DNA of 64,000 bases from contig CASEIN010000005.1 in assembly GCA_949287985.1 (NCBI GenBank), positions 60,637 through 124,636 on the forward strand, in the 5' to 3' direction. The notes beneath the pieces are model-generated. The model ran no database searches and was not told the origin of the DNA. It was given only the letters and a program-made list of their open reading frames with translations. A program made the translations under genes and the position numbers. Shown here in pieces: positions 15,546 through 24,580 of the stretch. The stretch comes from Mucispirillum schaedleri (GTDB lineage: Bacteria; Chrysiogenota; Deferribacteres; Deferribacterales; Mucispirillaceae). Each line of letters opens with the position of its first letter. Positions within the stretch are counted from its first letter, which is position 1.

Positions 15546-16562
15546 TTAAAAATTAAAATTATATTTTTTTATGCTGTCTAATAAATTTGTATATAGATAG
15601 TAATAATTATAAGATGTTTTTTTATTTTTATAATCATTTATCATTATATTTTTTTTGCTTTCAATCATATCTTTTATATTATTATATAAATTATCTGTAT
15701 TATTTTTTTTATTGTTCTTTTTTATATAATAATCAAAAAGCAGTATTCTATATTTTACATAAAAATCGCTATGGCTGTATTTATCAATATTAGTAAGGGC
15801 AGTATCTATTCCAATAAAATTATATGATAATTCCAGTAAATTTTTATACATTATTTTTTCAGTATTATTTAGTGAAAGAGATGATAAATTTTTATTAAAA
15901 TAATCAATTTGCTCTTTTAATTTACTTTTTTCTCCATCAATTTTATCATTGGTATTAGAATACAAAAAACTATTAAAAAATAAATCTTTAATTTGAGTTT
16001 TTTCATCTTTATTTTTTTTGTTATAATCTGGCAGTAAATAACCTGCTTCAAAAACTTTTAAAATATTAATTTCTATATTATCTTTATTACCTATACACTG
16101 AGTTCTTCCATAGCGTTTAATGGTTTCAACATCTATTTGGTTAAATGAACCATTTGATAAATTTTCATAAATATTAAAAGAAGAAATATCAGCACATGGT
16201 TTACATTTTATACCATGGCATACAACGGTATATACTTCATTATCATCAACATTTTTAATAGGGGCAAATACTGTTCCCCAGCCGCCACCATCAATTTTAT
16301 ATTTTACTTTTTCACCTTTATATAAAAGCTCACCTTCAGCAACAGCACCATAAGTATCATATATTGAAATAATCATCGGCTCATTTTGGGAGTTAATGAA
16401 AAATTCTTCTACTTCTTTTTTAGTAAGTTGATTATCAGTGTTAGGATTATTTACAGTTAATACTTCTATATCACCTTTTTTTATACTTTTATAAACCATA
16501 CTTTCTTCTGCATATGAATTAAATGAAAAAATTAATAGAAATAATAAAATTATTAAAGGCAT
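15546..16562 (-). CDS. Secreted protein of unknown function (338 aa)
   Basis: I do not recognise the family. The N-terminus (MPLIILLFLLIFSFNSYA, cleavage before EES) is a Sec signal peptide, so the protein is exported. The N-terminal half contains a compact segment with GGGWGTVFAPI and a Cys cluster (VVCHGIKCKPCAD), the C-terminal half is Lys/Asn/Tyr-rich and likely helical. The start follows GGGAG. A good sigma70 promoter lies upstream (16594-16621). It is divergent from the SH3-ankyrin gene, and both belong to a run of exported proteins. Confidence 0.65.
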   Translation of the reverse strand: MPLIILLFLLIFSFNSYAEESMVYKSIKKGDIEVLTVNNPNTDNQLTKKEVEEFFINSQNEPMIISIYDTYGAVAEGELLYKGEKVKYKIDGGGWGTVFAPIKNVDDNEVYTVVCHGIKCKPCADISSFNIYENLSNGSFNQIDVETIKRYGRTQCIGNKDNIEINILKVFEAGYLLPDYNKKNKDEKTQIKDLFFNSFLYSNTNDKIDGEKSKLKEQIDYFNKNLSSLSLNNTEKIMYKNLLELSYNFIGIDTALTNIDKYSHSDFYVKYRILLFDYYIKKNNKKNNTDNLYNNIKDMIESKKNIMINDYKNKKTSYNYYYLYTNLLDSIKKYNFNF

Positions 16563-16593
16563 ATTTAATCTCCCAAATTTGTAGTAGAGTATT

Positions 16594-16621
16594 ATTATAC
16601 ATATGTAGTATATGATGTCAA
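16594..16621 (-). promoter_or_regulatory. Sigma70-type promoter for the 338-aa secreted protein
   Basis: On the minus strand TTGACA (16616-16621) is separated by 16 bases from TATAAT (16594-16599): both hexamers are perfect consensus. The start codon lies about 30 bases downstream. Confidence 0.75.
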
Positions 16622-16678
16622 GAATATATTGATAAAAAGGAATATATATGTTAAAATTGACTATAATTTGGAGGGTTT

Positions 16679-17107
16679 ATGATTAAGAAAATATTGTTGT
16701 TATTTATATTATTTATCACAATTTTACCATTTAAAAGTATGGCAGATGAAAGATACTTAGTTTTTAATTCTACAGATGATTATATAAATATTCGTTCTTC
16801 ACCTAATGGTAAAGTATTAAATAAATTATATAGAATGGACTTTATTATTATATTTTATAAGTTCTCACAAGATAATGTAAAAGATAAGTGGATATCAACA
16901 GATTATGGCTATATTCACCAGTCACAAGTTAAAGATATATCAGCTAATGAATTTAATTTTTATATTAAACAGACCATATTAGATGAACTAAATAAAATAG
17001 ATAATGAAACTGTAAAAAAGAAATACTTGGTGATAAAAAATGGATTGATGAATATAAGCTGGGTGTTAAAGATGATTATGCAACAGGGGTGCTGCGTAGA
17101 AGGTTAA
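16679..17107 (+). CDS. Exported SH3-domain protein, 5' part of an interrupted SH3-ankyrin gene
   Basis: The signal peptide is residues 1-22 (ending KSMA, mature from DERY). Residues 24-80 look like a bacterial SH3 domain (YINIRSSPNGKVLNKL), of the type that binds cell-wall or protein ligands. After residue 114 this frame gives 28 residues that do not resemble a continuation and then stops. The -1 frame continues sensibly (EILGDKKWIDEYKLGVKDDY) into the ankyrin protein. The switch point is A-AAA-AAG at 17014-17020. The start has GGAGGGTTT. The intact product would be about 356 residues. Confidence 0.6.
   Translation: MIKKILLLFILFITILPFKSMADERYLVFNSTDDYINIRSSPNGKVLNKLYRMDFIIIFYKFSQDNVKDKWISTDYGYIHQSQVKDISANEFNFYIKQTILDELNKIDNETVKKKYLVIKNGLMNISWVLKMIMQQGCCVEG
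17014..17020 (+). other. A-AAA-AAG slippery heptamer in -1 frameshift phase
   Basis: In the upstream frame the codons read gtA-AAA-AAG, i.e. X-XXY-YYZ, the same heptamer used by E. coli dnaX for -1 frameshifting. A -1 slip joins the SH3 frame to the ankyrin frame with no junk residues. No strong downstream stem was obvious by eye. A lost A in an original A7 run explains it equally well. Confidence 0.5.
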
Positions 17108-17748
17108 AGTTAATTAATAACATAATTCATAAAGAATATTCTCAAGCTTTAGAATATGCAGCATTTTTGGGTATGCCTGATACATTTGTATATCTATTAA
17201 ATAATGGGGCAGAAATAATTTCAAATGTTAAAGTTGCGGAGAATAATGGTGATTTTGTAGAGCCAGAAGATGTTTGCGGGTTAGAATATATAGAAACTGA
17301 TGTGCTTTTTGAAAGTGTGATTGGAGCCAATAATAATAAAATAAATAAAATAATATTAGATAATGGGCTTGATTTTAATCATAGATATGAAGACCATGTT
17401 TTTAGCAAGCATATATTAACAATGGCTATAGAGCAGGAAAATATTGAGTTGGTAAATTTATTATTAGAGCATAATGCAGATGTAAATATTTCAATATGTA
17501 ATAATGATTTTGGATTAACTTCTATTGGAGCATCACCTTTACAAGCAGCAATAGCAGTAAACAGGCTTGATATTGTAAAAATTTTAGTGGAACATGGTGC
17601 TAATATCAATGTCCCTATAATTGTCCAAGATGGATCTTATGATACAACTGGAGAGCTGCCACTTGATTTTGCAATTAATAAAGGATATACAGATATTGCA
17701 GAGTATTTAAAATCACATAATGCAAAAAAATATAAAGAATTAAAATAA
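17020..17748 (+). CDS. Ankyrin-repeat protein, 3' part of the interrupted SH3-ankyrin gene
   Basis: This frame is open from upstream of 17020; the only start candidate for separate translation is a GTG at 17089 without a good ribosome binding site. It encodes about five ankyrin-like repeats, the clearest being ELVNLLLEHNADVN, RLDIVKILVEHGANIN and YTDIAEYLKSHNA. Ankyrin repeats bind proteins. Since the upstream frame supplies a signal peptide, the fused product would be periplasmic or surface-located; alone, this part has no export signal. I read it as part of one gene with 16679-17107. Confidence 0.6.
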   Translation, partial: EILGDKKWIDEYKLGVKDDYATGVLRRRLKLINNIIHKEYSQALEYAAFLGMPDTFVYLLNNGAEIISNVKVAENNGDFVEPEDVCGLEYIETDVLFESVIGANNNKINKIILDNGLDFNHRYEDHVFSKHILTMAIEQENIELVNLLLEHNADVNISICNNDFGLTSIGASPLQAAIAVNRLDIVKILVEHGANINVPIIVQDGSYDTTGELPLDFAINKGYTDIAEYLKSHNAKKYKELK

Positions 17749-17773
17749 TATATTAAAAGGTTGGGATGGGAGT

Positions 17774-19936
17774 ATGAAAAGAAAATTAATATTATTAATC
17801 AGCATTATTTTATTAATAGTAATATCAGCTTGCAAAAAACAGGAAGAAAATATAGTTGAAAATAATAGCACAGAAACAGCTGTAATAGAAGAAAAAGAAG
17901 TAGTAGAAGATTCTACAAATACTACTACAGTAGAGGTAGACATAGAAATAGATGATAAAAATAAAGTAGTAGAAATTTATTCAGAAGAACAGCAAAAATT
18001 AATAGATGAAATAAAAAACAGTGAATATAACCCAAGAATTGTTAATTTAAAGGGCTTAAAAGAATTTAAAGTAAGTGATATAGAAAAAACAGCAGGTATT
18101 CCATTATCTGAACCATATTATAATGATGTGATTACTGATTATAATTATAATATTATTAGTGATGAGCAAAAGGTAAAAAATGCCTGCGAATATTTATTAA
18201 AATTAAATCGTAAAATTGATATGTTCTCTATGGAGTTTAATTATGAAGAATTTCCTAAATATTTTTATTTTATTGCATTTCATAATTACTTAATGGAAAG
18301 TTTAGACAGTGTTAAAGATGCAGATGTAAAAAATAGTAAAATGTATCATTTAGCTTATGTATTAGGACATTTGGCAAGAAACGGGCTTTATGAATATGAA
18401 AAAATTAAAGAACATGTTGCATATTTAAAAGATTATCCGCTTTCACAGCTAAAAACAGATACAAATACACAGGAAGCATATGAAGAATTAGCATCAAATA
18501 TACATAAGTTAATAGGTATTTTAAATGAGCAGGATTATTCAGCAGATAAGCTTGGAATAGATGCCATATATAAAAAGGCAGTTGAAAATGATATTACTGA
18601 CAGCATATTATTTGCAGTGGGTTATTTAGATATTTTTAATAGTAATACAGAAGTTTTTACTTCTACAAGTGTTGCAGGTTCTGGTCGCTATGGAAGTGTT
18701 AGTGTTTTAGCAAAAGAATTTGACAGCAAAATATTTAATGAGTATTTATCTGTATTTTCAAAGAATTACCAGTCATTAGATGAGGAAGTAAAAAGAATTT
18801 ATTCAGAAGAATTTGCAAGTTATGTTACAGAAAATACAGCAAGCTCTAGGGTTATTTATAAATTGTTTCCATATAATAAAAATGTTTATATTATGCGTCC
18901 AGACGATTATGAACTTGCTACATATGACTTATTTTTATTTACACTTGAAAATATAGACATAGGGGGTAAAGTTGATGGGTTAGATAGGACTATGTTTATA
19001 AAAAATAATAGTAGTAGTAATGCATCAGATAATTTTGAAGCCAAAAAAGGTGATTTATCTAAATTAGAAGTATATAATGAAATAGAATCAGATGAACTTC
19101 TTAAAGAAACTCCAAAAGCTATATTCAATAAAGATGGTAAATTTGACTATGATAAATTTCGCGACTATGTTGATAAGTTTATAGAATATAAAGGCTATAC
19201 TCAATCTAGATATGCTAACTACTATAAATTTGATGCTAATAATTATGGTAAAGATGAATTGCTGCTTATTTTAGCGGTAGAATCAGGTGGGACATATATA
19301 AATACTTACTTTCTTTTTTTAGTAGATGAAAAAACATTAGAGATAGATGATAAAAGTGAACTTGGTAAACTTTTAATGTATTTTTCTTCAGATATAAATT
19401 TATCAGAGAAAAAGCCATTAAATAAAGCCTTTAAAAAATATAATATTAAAAGTGATGTAGATGATGAAACAATAAAGAATTCTATTTATAATAATTTTGA
19501 ACCATATTTATATACATATGAAGGTAAAAACAGGATATTATTAGGAAATGATATATATGTAGACATATTGTTTGAAAAAGATAATGTGGATATAGAAATA
19601 TATAAAAGTAAAACATATAATATTCAGCCAAAATTTGTATGGAATGGTGAATTGGAAAATGGAAAACCAGTAGGTTTATTAAATACTGATGCATCATTTG
19701 ATATGAGTAAAGCTTCCACACCATCAGAACTTGCAATAGTAAGCGATGTAAATTTAAGAATGCTTGATAGGTTATCAAGTGATAAATATTTTAAATCAGT
19801 AGAAAATGTTGATGAAAATACAAAGAAAAACTTATTAAACAAAAGGCGTCAAATGAATAAAGATATTAAAAACTGTAAAGGCGATTACAAATGTATTAGG
19901 GATATTTTATATATTGATGTATTTGTTAACAAATAG
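17774..19936 (+). CDS. Large lipoprotein of unknown function (720 aa)
   Basis: The signal peptide ends in a lipobox with Cys at residue 20 (VISAC), so the protein is lipid-anchored. An acidic Glu/Thr/Val linker (about 24-75) precedes a helical domain. The C-terminal third contains a calcium-loop-like segment (FDANNYGKDELLLI) and a FVWNGELENGKPVGLL strand. It is a paralogue of the next gene (575 aa): both share this domain order, with matching segments in the helical and C-terminal parts. Start ATG at 17774 with GGGATGGGAGT upstream. Function unknown; neither has a recognisable catalytic motif. Confidence 0.7.
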   Translation: MKRKLILLISIILLIVISACKKQEENIVENNSTETAVIEEKEVVEDSTNTTTVEVDIEIDDKNKVVEIYSEEQQKLIDEIKNSEYNPRIVNLKGLKEFKVSDIEKTAGIPLSEPYYNDVITDYNYNIISDEQKVKNACEYLLKLNRKIDMFSMEFNYEEFPKYFYFIAFHNYLMESLDSVKDADVKNSKMYHLAYVLGHLARNGLYEYEKIKEHVAYLKDYPLSQLKTDTNTQEAYEELASNIHKLIGILNEQDYSADKLGIDAIYKKAVENDITDSILFAVGYLDIFNSNTEVFTSTSVAGSGRYGSVSVLAKEFDSKIFNEYLSVFSKNYQSLDEEVKRIYSEEFASYVTENTASSRVIYKLFPYNKNVYIMRPDDYELATYDLFLFTLENIDIGGKVDGLDRTMFIKNNSSSNASDNFEAKKGDLSKLEVYNEIESDELLKETPKAIFNKDGKFDYDKFRDYVDKFIEYKGYTQSRYANYYKFDANNYGKDELLLILAVESGGTYINTYFLFLVDEKTLEIDDKSELGKLLMYFSSDINLSEKKPLNKAFKKYNIKSDVDDETIKNSIYNNFEPYLYTYEGKNRILLGNDIYVDILFEKDNVDIEIYKSKTYNIQPKFVWNGELENGKPVGLLNTDASFDMSKASTPSELAIVSDVNLRMLDRLSSDKYFKSVENVDENTKKNLLNKRRQMNKDIKNCKGDYKCIRDILYIDVFVNK

Positions 19937-19944
19937 GGGATATT

Positions 19945-21672
19945 ATGAAAAAAATAATAATATATTTAATTGCTTTTAATTTTTCAATAATTATAACTTC
20001 CTATGCAAAGCCATATAATGCTTATGATATAGAAAAAAGTATAGGCTTAACAATGAAAGAGTGTAATATTTCTAATGAAATAACAAGCTATGACTATACA
20101 AAATTAAGTGAAAAGCAAAGGTTAGATGATGCATTAAATTATTTAATAAATCATGTAAATAATTTTAATATTTATATTGATTATGGTAATGCTAGCAATA
20201 CTCCAAAATGCAGCAGATTTTACTATGAATTTTATGATTATTTATTTGAAAGTGTAATGAGCATTAAAGATAATAGTATAAAAAACAGCAGTAAATATAA
20301 TGCAGCATTATTTTATTATTATTTTAATGAAAAAAATAAATTTTATGAACTTGAAAAACTGACCTTTTACGCAAAAAAATTATCAAATATTAGTAATAAT
20401 GAATTTATTAATATTTTTCCAGTAAAAGATGATGACAGTAAGAAATATATACTTGAATATATCAATAACCTTTATAAAGTTATAAAATTTTTAAATGATA
20501 GTAAAAACATAACAAATAACTCTAATGCTGGTGTATTTTATAATAAATTAGTAGATGCATCTTTAGATGATTTTGCACTTTTAGAAACGGGCAGGGCAGA
20601 TATTTTTAATAGTGGAATAGATTTATTTTATAAATCAGAAACTCAAGGAAGTGGGTTGTATAAGGCAATAGCTGTAGATTTTAGTGAACTAGATACAAAA
20701 AAACTAAACAAATATTTATTAAATAATTTTAATACATTTCAAAATAACCCAAAAGATATTAATGAATATGTTGAGTATATTTCATCAGGTTTTGATTATA
20801 ATTTATCTGTATTTGCATATAATGGAAATATTTATGTAATGGATAAAAACCCTTTAAATAAAAAAATGTATAATATGTATTTATATACTTTTAATACTTT
20901 TTATGTAAATAATGATAGACCATTACTGCCAGATAATCTTAATGATCCAAATTTATTTTTAGTAAGTGGTGGTAATAAAACAAATAATTTTCCACTTGGC
21001 GATATAAGGTATTTAGATACAGAAAAAGTAACAAAGCTGTTTGAAAGAGATGTTATGAAACAGGCAGATAGTTCATCTTTTATAAAAAATGGTAAATATA
21101 TGCTGGAATTAGCATCTAAATATTATCTTGATTATGCTTCATCAGTTCCAGGTCAGTGGATATATGTACCAAGAAATTACTATTTATTTGATATAAATAA
21201 TGATGGAAAAGATGAACTTTTAGGTGTTATTGCTGTATCTTCAAGTTCTTATGAGTATGAAGGAACTTTTACTTACATATTAAATAATAAGACTTTAAAA
21301 ATAGAAGATAACGTTTTAAATAAATTTTTAAAAACTTTTACTGGTAATGAAGATAATATGGCAGACAGTGGGTATGTAGATTTATTTAAAAATGAAAATA
21401 TTAATAACAAAGTAAACAAAAATAATATAGGCACAGGAACTAAAAAACATTTTAGCCAAATATTATATACTCATAATGGAAAAAATAAGATATTATTATA
21501 CGAACCATTTGTAACAGGGATTTATATTGATATATTATATGAAAAAAATAAGTTAAACATTACAGCAGATAGTATATATAAATATGAATCATCAATAACT
21601 ATGGTTTGGAAAGGAAAGCTGAATAATGGCAGGCCAGTAGATTTGGTTAAATTTAAGGGTATAACAAAATAA
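19945..21672 (+). CDS. Secreted paralogue of the upstream lipoprotein (575 aa)
   Basis: It has a cleavable signal peptide (ending TSYA, before KPYN) but no lipobox, so it should be soluble in the periplasm or released. It lacks the acidic linker of the 720-residue neighbour but aligns with it over most of its length: the ADIFNSG segment, the FDINNDGKDELLGVI loop (Asx-rich D-x-N-x-D-G-x-D/E, as in EF-hand-like calcium loops) and the TMVWKGKLNNGRPVDLV end. Eight bases separate the genes, with GGGGAT before the ATG, so they form an operon. A tandem duplication followed by a change in anchoring is the simplest reading. Confidence 0.7.
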   Translation: MKKIIIYLIAFNFSIIITSYAKPYNAYDIEKSIGLTMKECNISNEITSYDYTKLSEKQRLDDALNYLINHVNNFNIYIDYGNASNTPKCSRFYYEFYDYLFESVMSIKDNSIKNSSKYNAALFYYYFNEKNKFYELEKLTFYAKKLSNISNNEFINIFPVKDDDSKKYILEYINNLYKVIKFLNDSKNITNNSNAGVFYNKLVDASLDDFALLETGRADIFNSGIDLFYKSETQGSGLYKAIAVDFSELDTKKLNKYLLNNFNTFQNNPKDINEYVEYISSGFDYNLSVFAYNGNIYVMDKNPLNKKMYNMYLYTFNTFYVNNDRPLLPDNLNDPNLFLVSGGNKTNNFPLGDIRYLDTEKVTKLFERDVMKQADSSSFIKNGKYMLELASKYYLDYASSVPGQWIYVPRNYYLFDINNDGKDELLGVIAVSSSSYEYEGTFTYILNNKTLKIEDNVLNKFLKTFTGNEDNMADSGYVDLFKNENINNKVNKNNIGTGTKKHFSQILYTHNGKNKILLYEPFVTGIYIDILYEKNKLNITADSIYKYESSITMVWKGKLNNGRPVDLVKFKGITK

Positions 21673-22260
21673 ATGGAAATAAAATATATAAATAAAGATA
21701 CAGAGCAATATAAGTTAATTTTTTCTAATGTAACACTTAATGCAGGAAGTAAAACTATATTAGAAAATGAAAGCTTTAATATAACATATAATAATATGGT
21801 AATATTAAAAGGGCCAATAGGCAGTGGTAAAAGCTCTATATTAAAAGCAGTAGCAGGAATATATCGTATTGAAAACGGTGAGATTTTATCTACCTGTAAT
21901 GATGATAAAGTAGAAGCAATATATATACATTCCCAACCTGAGCTAAATTTTATAACAGGATATATTAAAGATGAACTGCAGATTTTAGGTATAAAAGATT
22001 ATAGCCCTTTTGAAAAATATATAAATAAATCAGTTTATGAGCTTTCAGGTGGTGCATTAAAAAAAATATCACTTTTAATGGCGCTTCATATTAGTAAGGG
22101 CAGAATAATTTTAGCCGATGAACCACTTGATATGCTTGATGATATAGAAGCAGATAGTTTATCAAAAACTATTATGGAGTATTCAAAAACAGCACCATTT
22201 ATAATTGCCACCCACGATATTCATTTTGATAATTATGCAGATGTTTTATTAAAATTATAA
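21673..22260 (+). CDS. Stand-alone ABC transporter ATPase
   Basis: A 195-residue nucleotide-binding domain with all core motifs: Walker A GPIGSGKS (47-54), signature LSGGA (124-128), Walker B RIILADE (144-150), D-loop and H-loop (H181 in ATHDIH). It is on the short side for an ABC domain. The ATG directly follows the stop of the previous gene, with no clear ribosome binding site, implying coupling to the exported protein pair. No permease or substrate-binding gene is nearby, so the transported substrate or partner is unknown. Confidence 0.8.
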   Translation: MEIKYINKDTEQYKLIFSNVTLNAGSKTILENESFNITYNNMVILKGPIGSGKSSILKAVAGIYRIENGEILSTCNDDKVEAIYIHSQPELNFITGYIKDELQILGIKDYSPFEKYINKSVYELSGGALKKISLLMALHISKGRIILADEPLDMLDDIEADSLSKTIMEYSKTAPFIIATHDIHFDNYADVLLKL

Positions 22261-22374
22261 AAAATATTTATCATAACTTAACAGCGCATTTTTTTGTAAT
22301 ATATAGGTTATTTCCATAATGGTATGAAATATTTACTTTTATGTGGCTGTTTTAAATAACAAACCAAAAAGTAT

Positions 22375-22422
22375 AACCTGCTTTAATTTACATACCTGCT
22401 TATTTTTTAAAGCAGGTTTTTT
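22375..22422 (+). terminator. Terminator with two competing 5' arms
   Basis: AACCTGCTTTAA (22375-22386) pairs perfectly over 12 bp with TTAAAGCAGGTT (22407-22418), followed by T-rich sequence. A second copy of the 5' arm (ACCTGCTT, 22394-22401) can pair with the same 3' arm over 8 bp with a smaller loop. It ends transcription from the ABC ATPase gene. Confidence 0.7.
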
Positions 22423-22423
22423 C

Positions 22424-22452
22424 TTGACAGTGAAAATTATAATGTATATATT
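22424..22452 (+). promoter_or_regulatory. Sigma70 promoter for the outer-membrane barrel gene
   Basis: TTGACA (22424-22429), 17-base spacer, TATATT (22447-22452). The GTG start is 26 bases further on, after AAAGGAGG, so the leader is short. The sequence TTGACAGTRAAAAT recurs at the promoter at 26422. Confidence 0.75.
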
Positions 22453-22477
22453 CTTATAAAAAGAAAGGAGGAATATT

Positions 22478-23122
22478 GTGCGTATTTTTTTGACTTCATT
22501 AATTTTATTTTTTAGTTTTTCTCTTGCTTTTGCTCAAAATAAAAGTGATGTTGAAGTTAGAAGAAGTTCAGGCAGACCATCACCTATGACATTTGGTGTA
22601 TATGGTCAGGGCTATATTCCTATGGAGACAGATAAAAAATTACTAGGCTATGGCGGTGGTGGTGGTTTTAAAGCTACATATAATATTAATAAATATGTAG
22701 GTGTAGGTTTATCTACTGGTTTAACAGTTGCTACTTCTAATTACAACAACAACCGTAACCTTACATTACTTAGTGATACACGATTTTCTTTAATTGTTCA
22801 GAGAGAAACAGAACGAGGAGAATCTGGTTTAGTGCCATGGGGTAGTATAGGTTTTGGTATACTGGCTGCTTCTGGTGATTATGGAAGTTATCAGAAATTA
22901 GAAGATGCTATAGGTTTTAATTTTATAGCTTCTTTAGGGCTTCGTTATAATTTTAGTAGTGCTTATTTAGGTATTGGGGCAGAGTATTCTGTATCTAGAT
23001 TATATGGTAATTATATTAGTGATTATTACTATAATGGCTACTATTATACACAAAGACGAACTAGTGTTACAATGAATCCGTCAGGGTTTAATGTATTTGG
23101 CGAATTTGGTTTTAGATTTTAA
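22478..23122 (+). CDS. Outer-membrane beta-barrel protein
   Basis: The 19-residue signal peptide ends LAFA before QNKSD. The remaining 195 residues alternate in the manner of a small eight-stranded barrel: GVYGQGYIPM, GGGGGFKATYNINKYVGVGLSTGL, SLGLRYNFSSAYLGIGAEYSVSRLYG, and a C-terminal GFNVFGEFGFRF ending in an aromatic residue (Phe), the BAM recognition pattern. GTG start with an excellent AAAGGAGG site. Own promoter and terminator, so a single-gene unit. Precise family not determined. Confidence 0.8.
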   Translation: MRIFLTSLILFFSFSLAFAQNKSDVEVRRSSGRPSPMTFGVYGQGYIPMETDKKLLGYGGGGGFKATYNINKYVGVGLSTGLTVATSNYNNNRNLTLLSDTRFSLIVQRETERGESGLVPWGSIGFGILAASGDYGSYQKLEDAIGFNFIASLGLRYNFSSAYLGIGAEYSVSRLYGNYISDYYYNGYYYTQRRTSVTMNPSGFNVFGEFGFRF

Positions 23123-23147
23123 TTATTATATTACCTGATAAGATAAT

Positions 23148-23178
23148 AACCTGCTTATTTTTATAAGCAGGTTTTTTT
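23148..23178 (+). terminator. Terminator after the barrel protein gene
   Basis: Perfect 11-bp stem AACCTGCTTAT / ATAAGCAGGTT (23148-23158 with 23163-23173), loop T4, then T-run. It uses nearly the same stem sequence as the terminator at 22375. The remaining 175 bases to the HD-GYP gene are AT-rich with nothing recognisable. Confidence 0.9.
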
Positions 23179-23353
23179 ATTTATATATTTATATGGAAAT
23201 CCTTTTGAAAATTATAGTAAAAATCATAATATTTATATAAAGTATTTAACTAAATAAAATATATAAAAATGCAAAATAATATAAAAGTTTTTTTACTTAA
23301 ATAGCAAAATTTTAATGATTAACTACATATATAAGAGTATAATGATATGTACT

Positions 23354-24565
23354 TTATTTTTCTATTTGTTGAGATATTCTATTTTTTAAGAAGCTGTTAA
23401 ATATTTCAAATGGGTTAATATTTAATTCAGCATTATTTAATTCTTTTACTATTTTAATATTTGGGTGAGTTTTTAAATTTACAAGTTCAATATTTGCCGG
23501 GTTATCCTTATGCATCATCAATATTTTTGGGTGAGCCTGATCCATTTTATTTGTTTCGCATACTATACCTATTGAGCCATTACTTAAACTTACAGCTGTA
23601 CCAACAGGGTAAACACCCATAATAGATACAAAAGTTTTAACAATATCTGCCTGATATTTTTTACCAGCTTCAGCATATATTTTTTTAATAGCATCAGTAT
23701 TATTAAATGCACGAGGGTATTCTGGGCTGTACATTAGCATTGTGTTATATGCTTCAGCAATAGCTAATACTTTAGAAGGTTTTAGAATATACTGGGCATT
23801 AATTCCTGAAGGATAACCTGTACCGTCGCAGCATTCATGATGCTGGTATATTATATTTAACACATCTTCACTAATGTCATTATATCTTTGTAATACCTGC
23901 CCAGCATATTCTGGATGTCGTTTTAGTGCTGCCATTTCATAATCTGAAAGGTTAGCTTTTTTATTTAATATTTGTTCTGGTACACGTACTTTCCCTATAT
24001 CATGAAGCAAGCCTGCAAGCCCTAAATCGTGAAGTTCTTTTCCTTTTATACCAACAGCCTGCCCTAAAGAAACAGCATTTATGCACACATTTAAACCATG
24101 GGTATATTCATCTTTACTCATCCCCTCGTTTAAGGCAATTTTAGTAAAAACTTCAGGATTATCGTTAGACATAAAGATAATATCAGATACTACATTAATA
24201 ACAGCAGGTGCATCAATAGCTTTTCCCATTTTAAGCCCAGCCATAGATTCTGTAAAGTTTTCCTTAAGCATTGATACAAGCTCTGTGGCAGCAGAAAGCA
24301 GTATAGCATTAACATCATCATCTTTATTGACTTTAAATTCAGTACCTTTTGGAATTGTTTTCTCTTCTACTTTTTGCTCTTGAGTGCTGTCCTGCTCACT
24401 CCAGATATAAACATATTCCACTCCATAATCATGCAGACTATGAATAAATCCAAGGTTAGTAAGTGGACGGCCGTATTCATTAAAAGGAACGCCGGCTTTA
24501 TCGCACTTAACTATAACCATTCCAAGCTGTATATCCCACACACCTATTCGTTTAAGTGAAGCCAT
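23354..24565 (-). CDS. HD-GYP domain protein, probable cyclic-di-GMP phosphodiesterase
   Basis: Predicted to hydrolyse cyclic di-GMP. 403 residues. The N-terminal part (1-70) resembles the DUF3391 region that often precedes HD-GYP. The HD-GYP core has HGLNV, LLHDIGKVRVPEQIL, a downstream HHECCDGTGYPSGI (the GYP motif), and AEAYNTML. All expected metal-binding His/Asp positions appear present. No membrane segment, so cytoplasmic. It lies 15 bases downstream of the Na/Pi cotransporter gene on the same strand? No: both read leftward and the cotransporter (24581-26260) is upstream, so they likely form one operon. Confidence 0.88.
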   Translation of the reverse strand: MASLKRIGVWDIQLGMVIVKCDKAGVPFNEYGRPLTNLGFIHSLHDYGVEYVYIWSEQDSTQEQKVEEKTIPKGTEFKVNKDDDVNAILLSAATELVSMLKENFTESMAGLKMGKAIDAPAVINVVSDIIFMSNDNPEVFTKIALNEGMSKDEYTHGLNVCINAVSLGQAVGIKGKELHDLGLAGLLHDIGKVRVPEQILNKKANLSDYEMAALKRHPEYAGQVLQRYNDISEDVLNIIYQHHECCDGTGYPSGINAQYILKPSKVLAIAEAYNTMLMYSPEYPRAFNNTDAIKKIYAEAGKKYQADIVKTFVSIMGVYPVGTAVSLSNGSIGIVCETNKMDQAHPKILMMHKDNPANIELVNLKTHPNIKIVKELNNAELNINPFEIFNSFLKNRISQQIEK

Positions 24566-24580
24566 TTAATTTACCATGTA

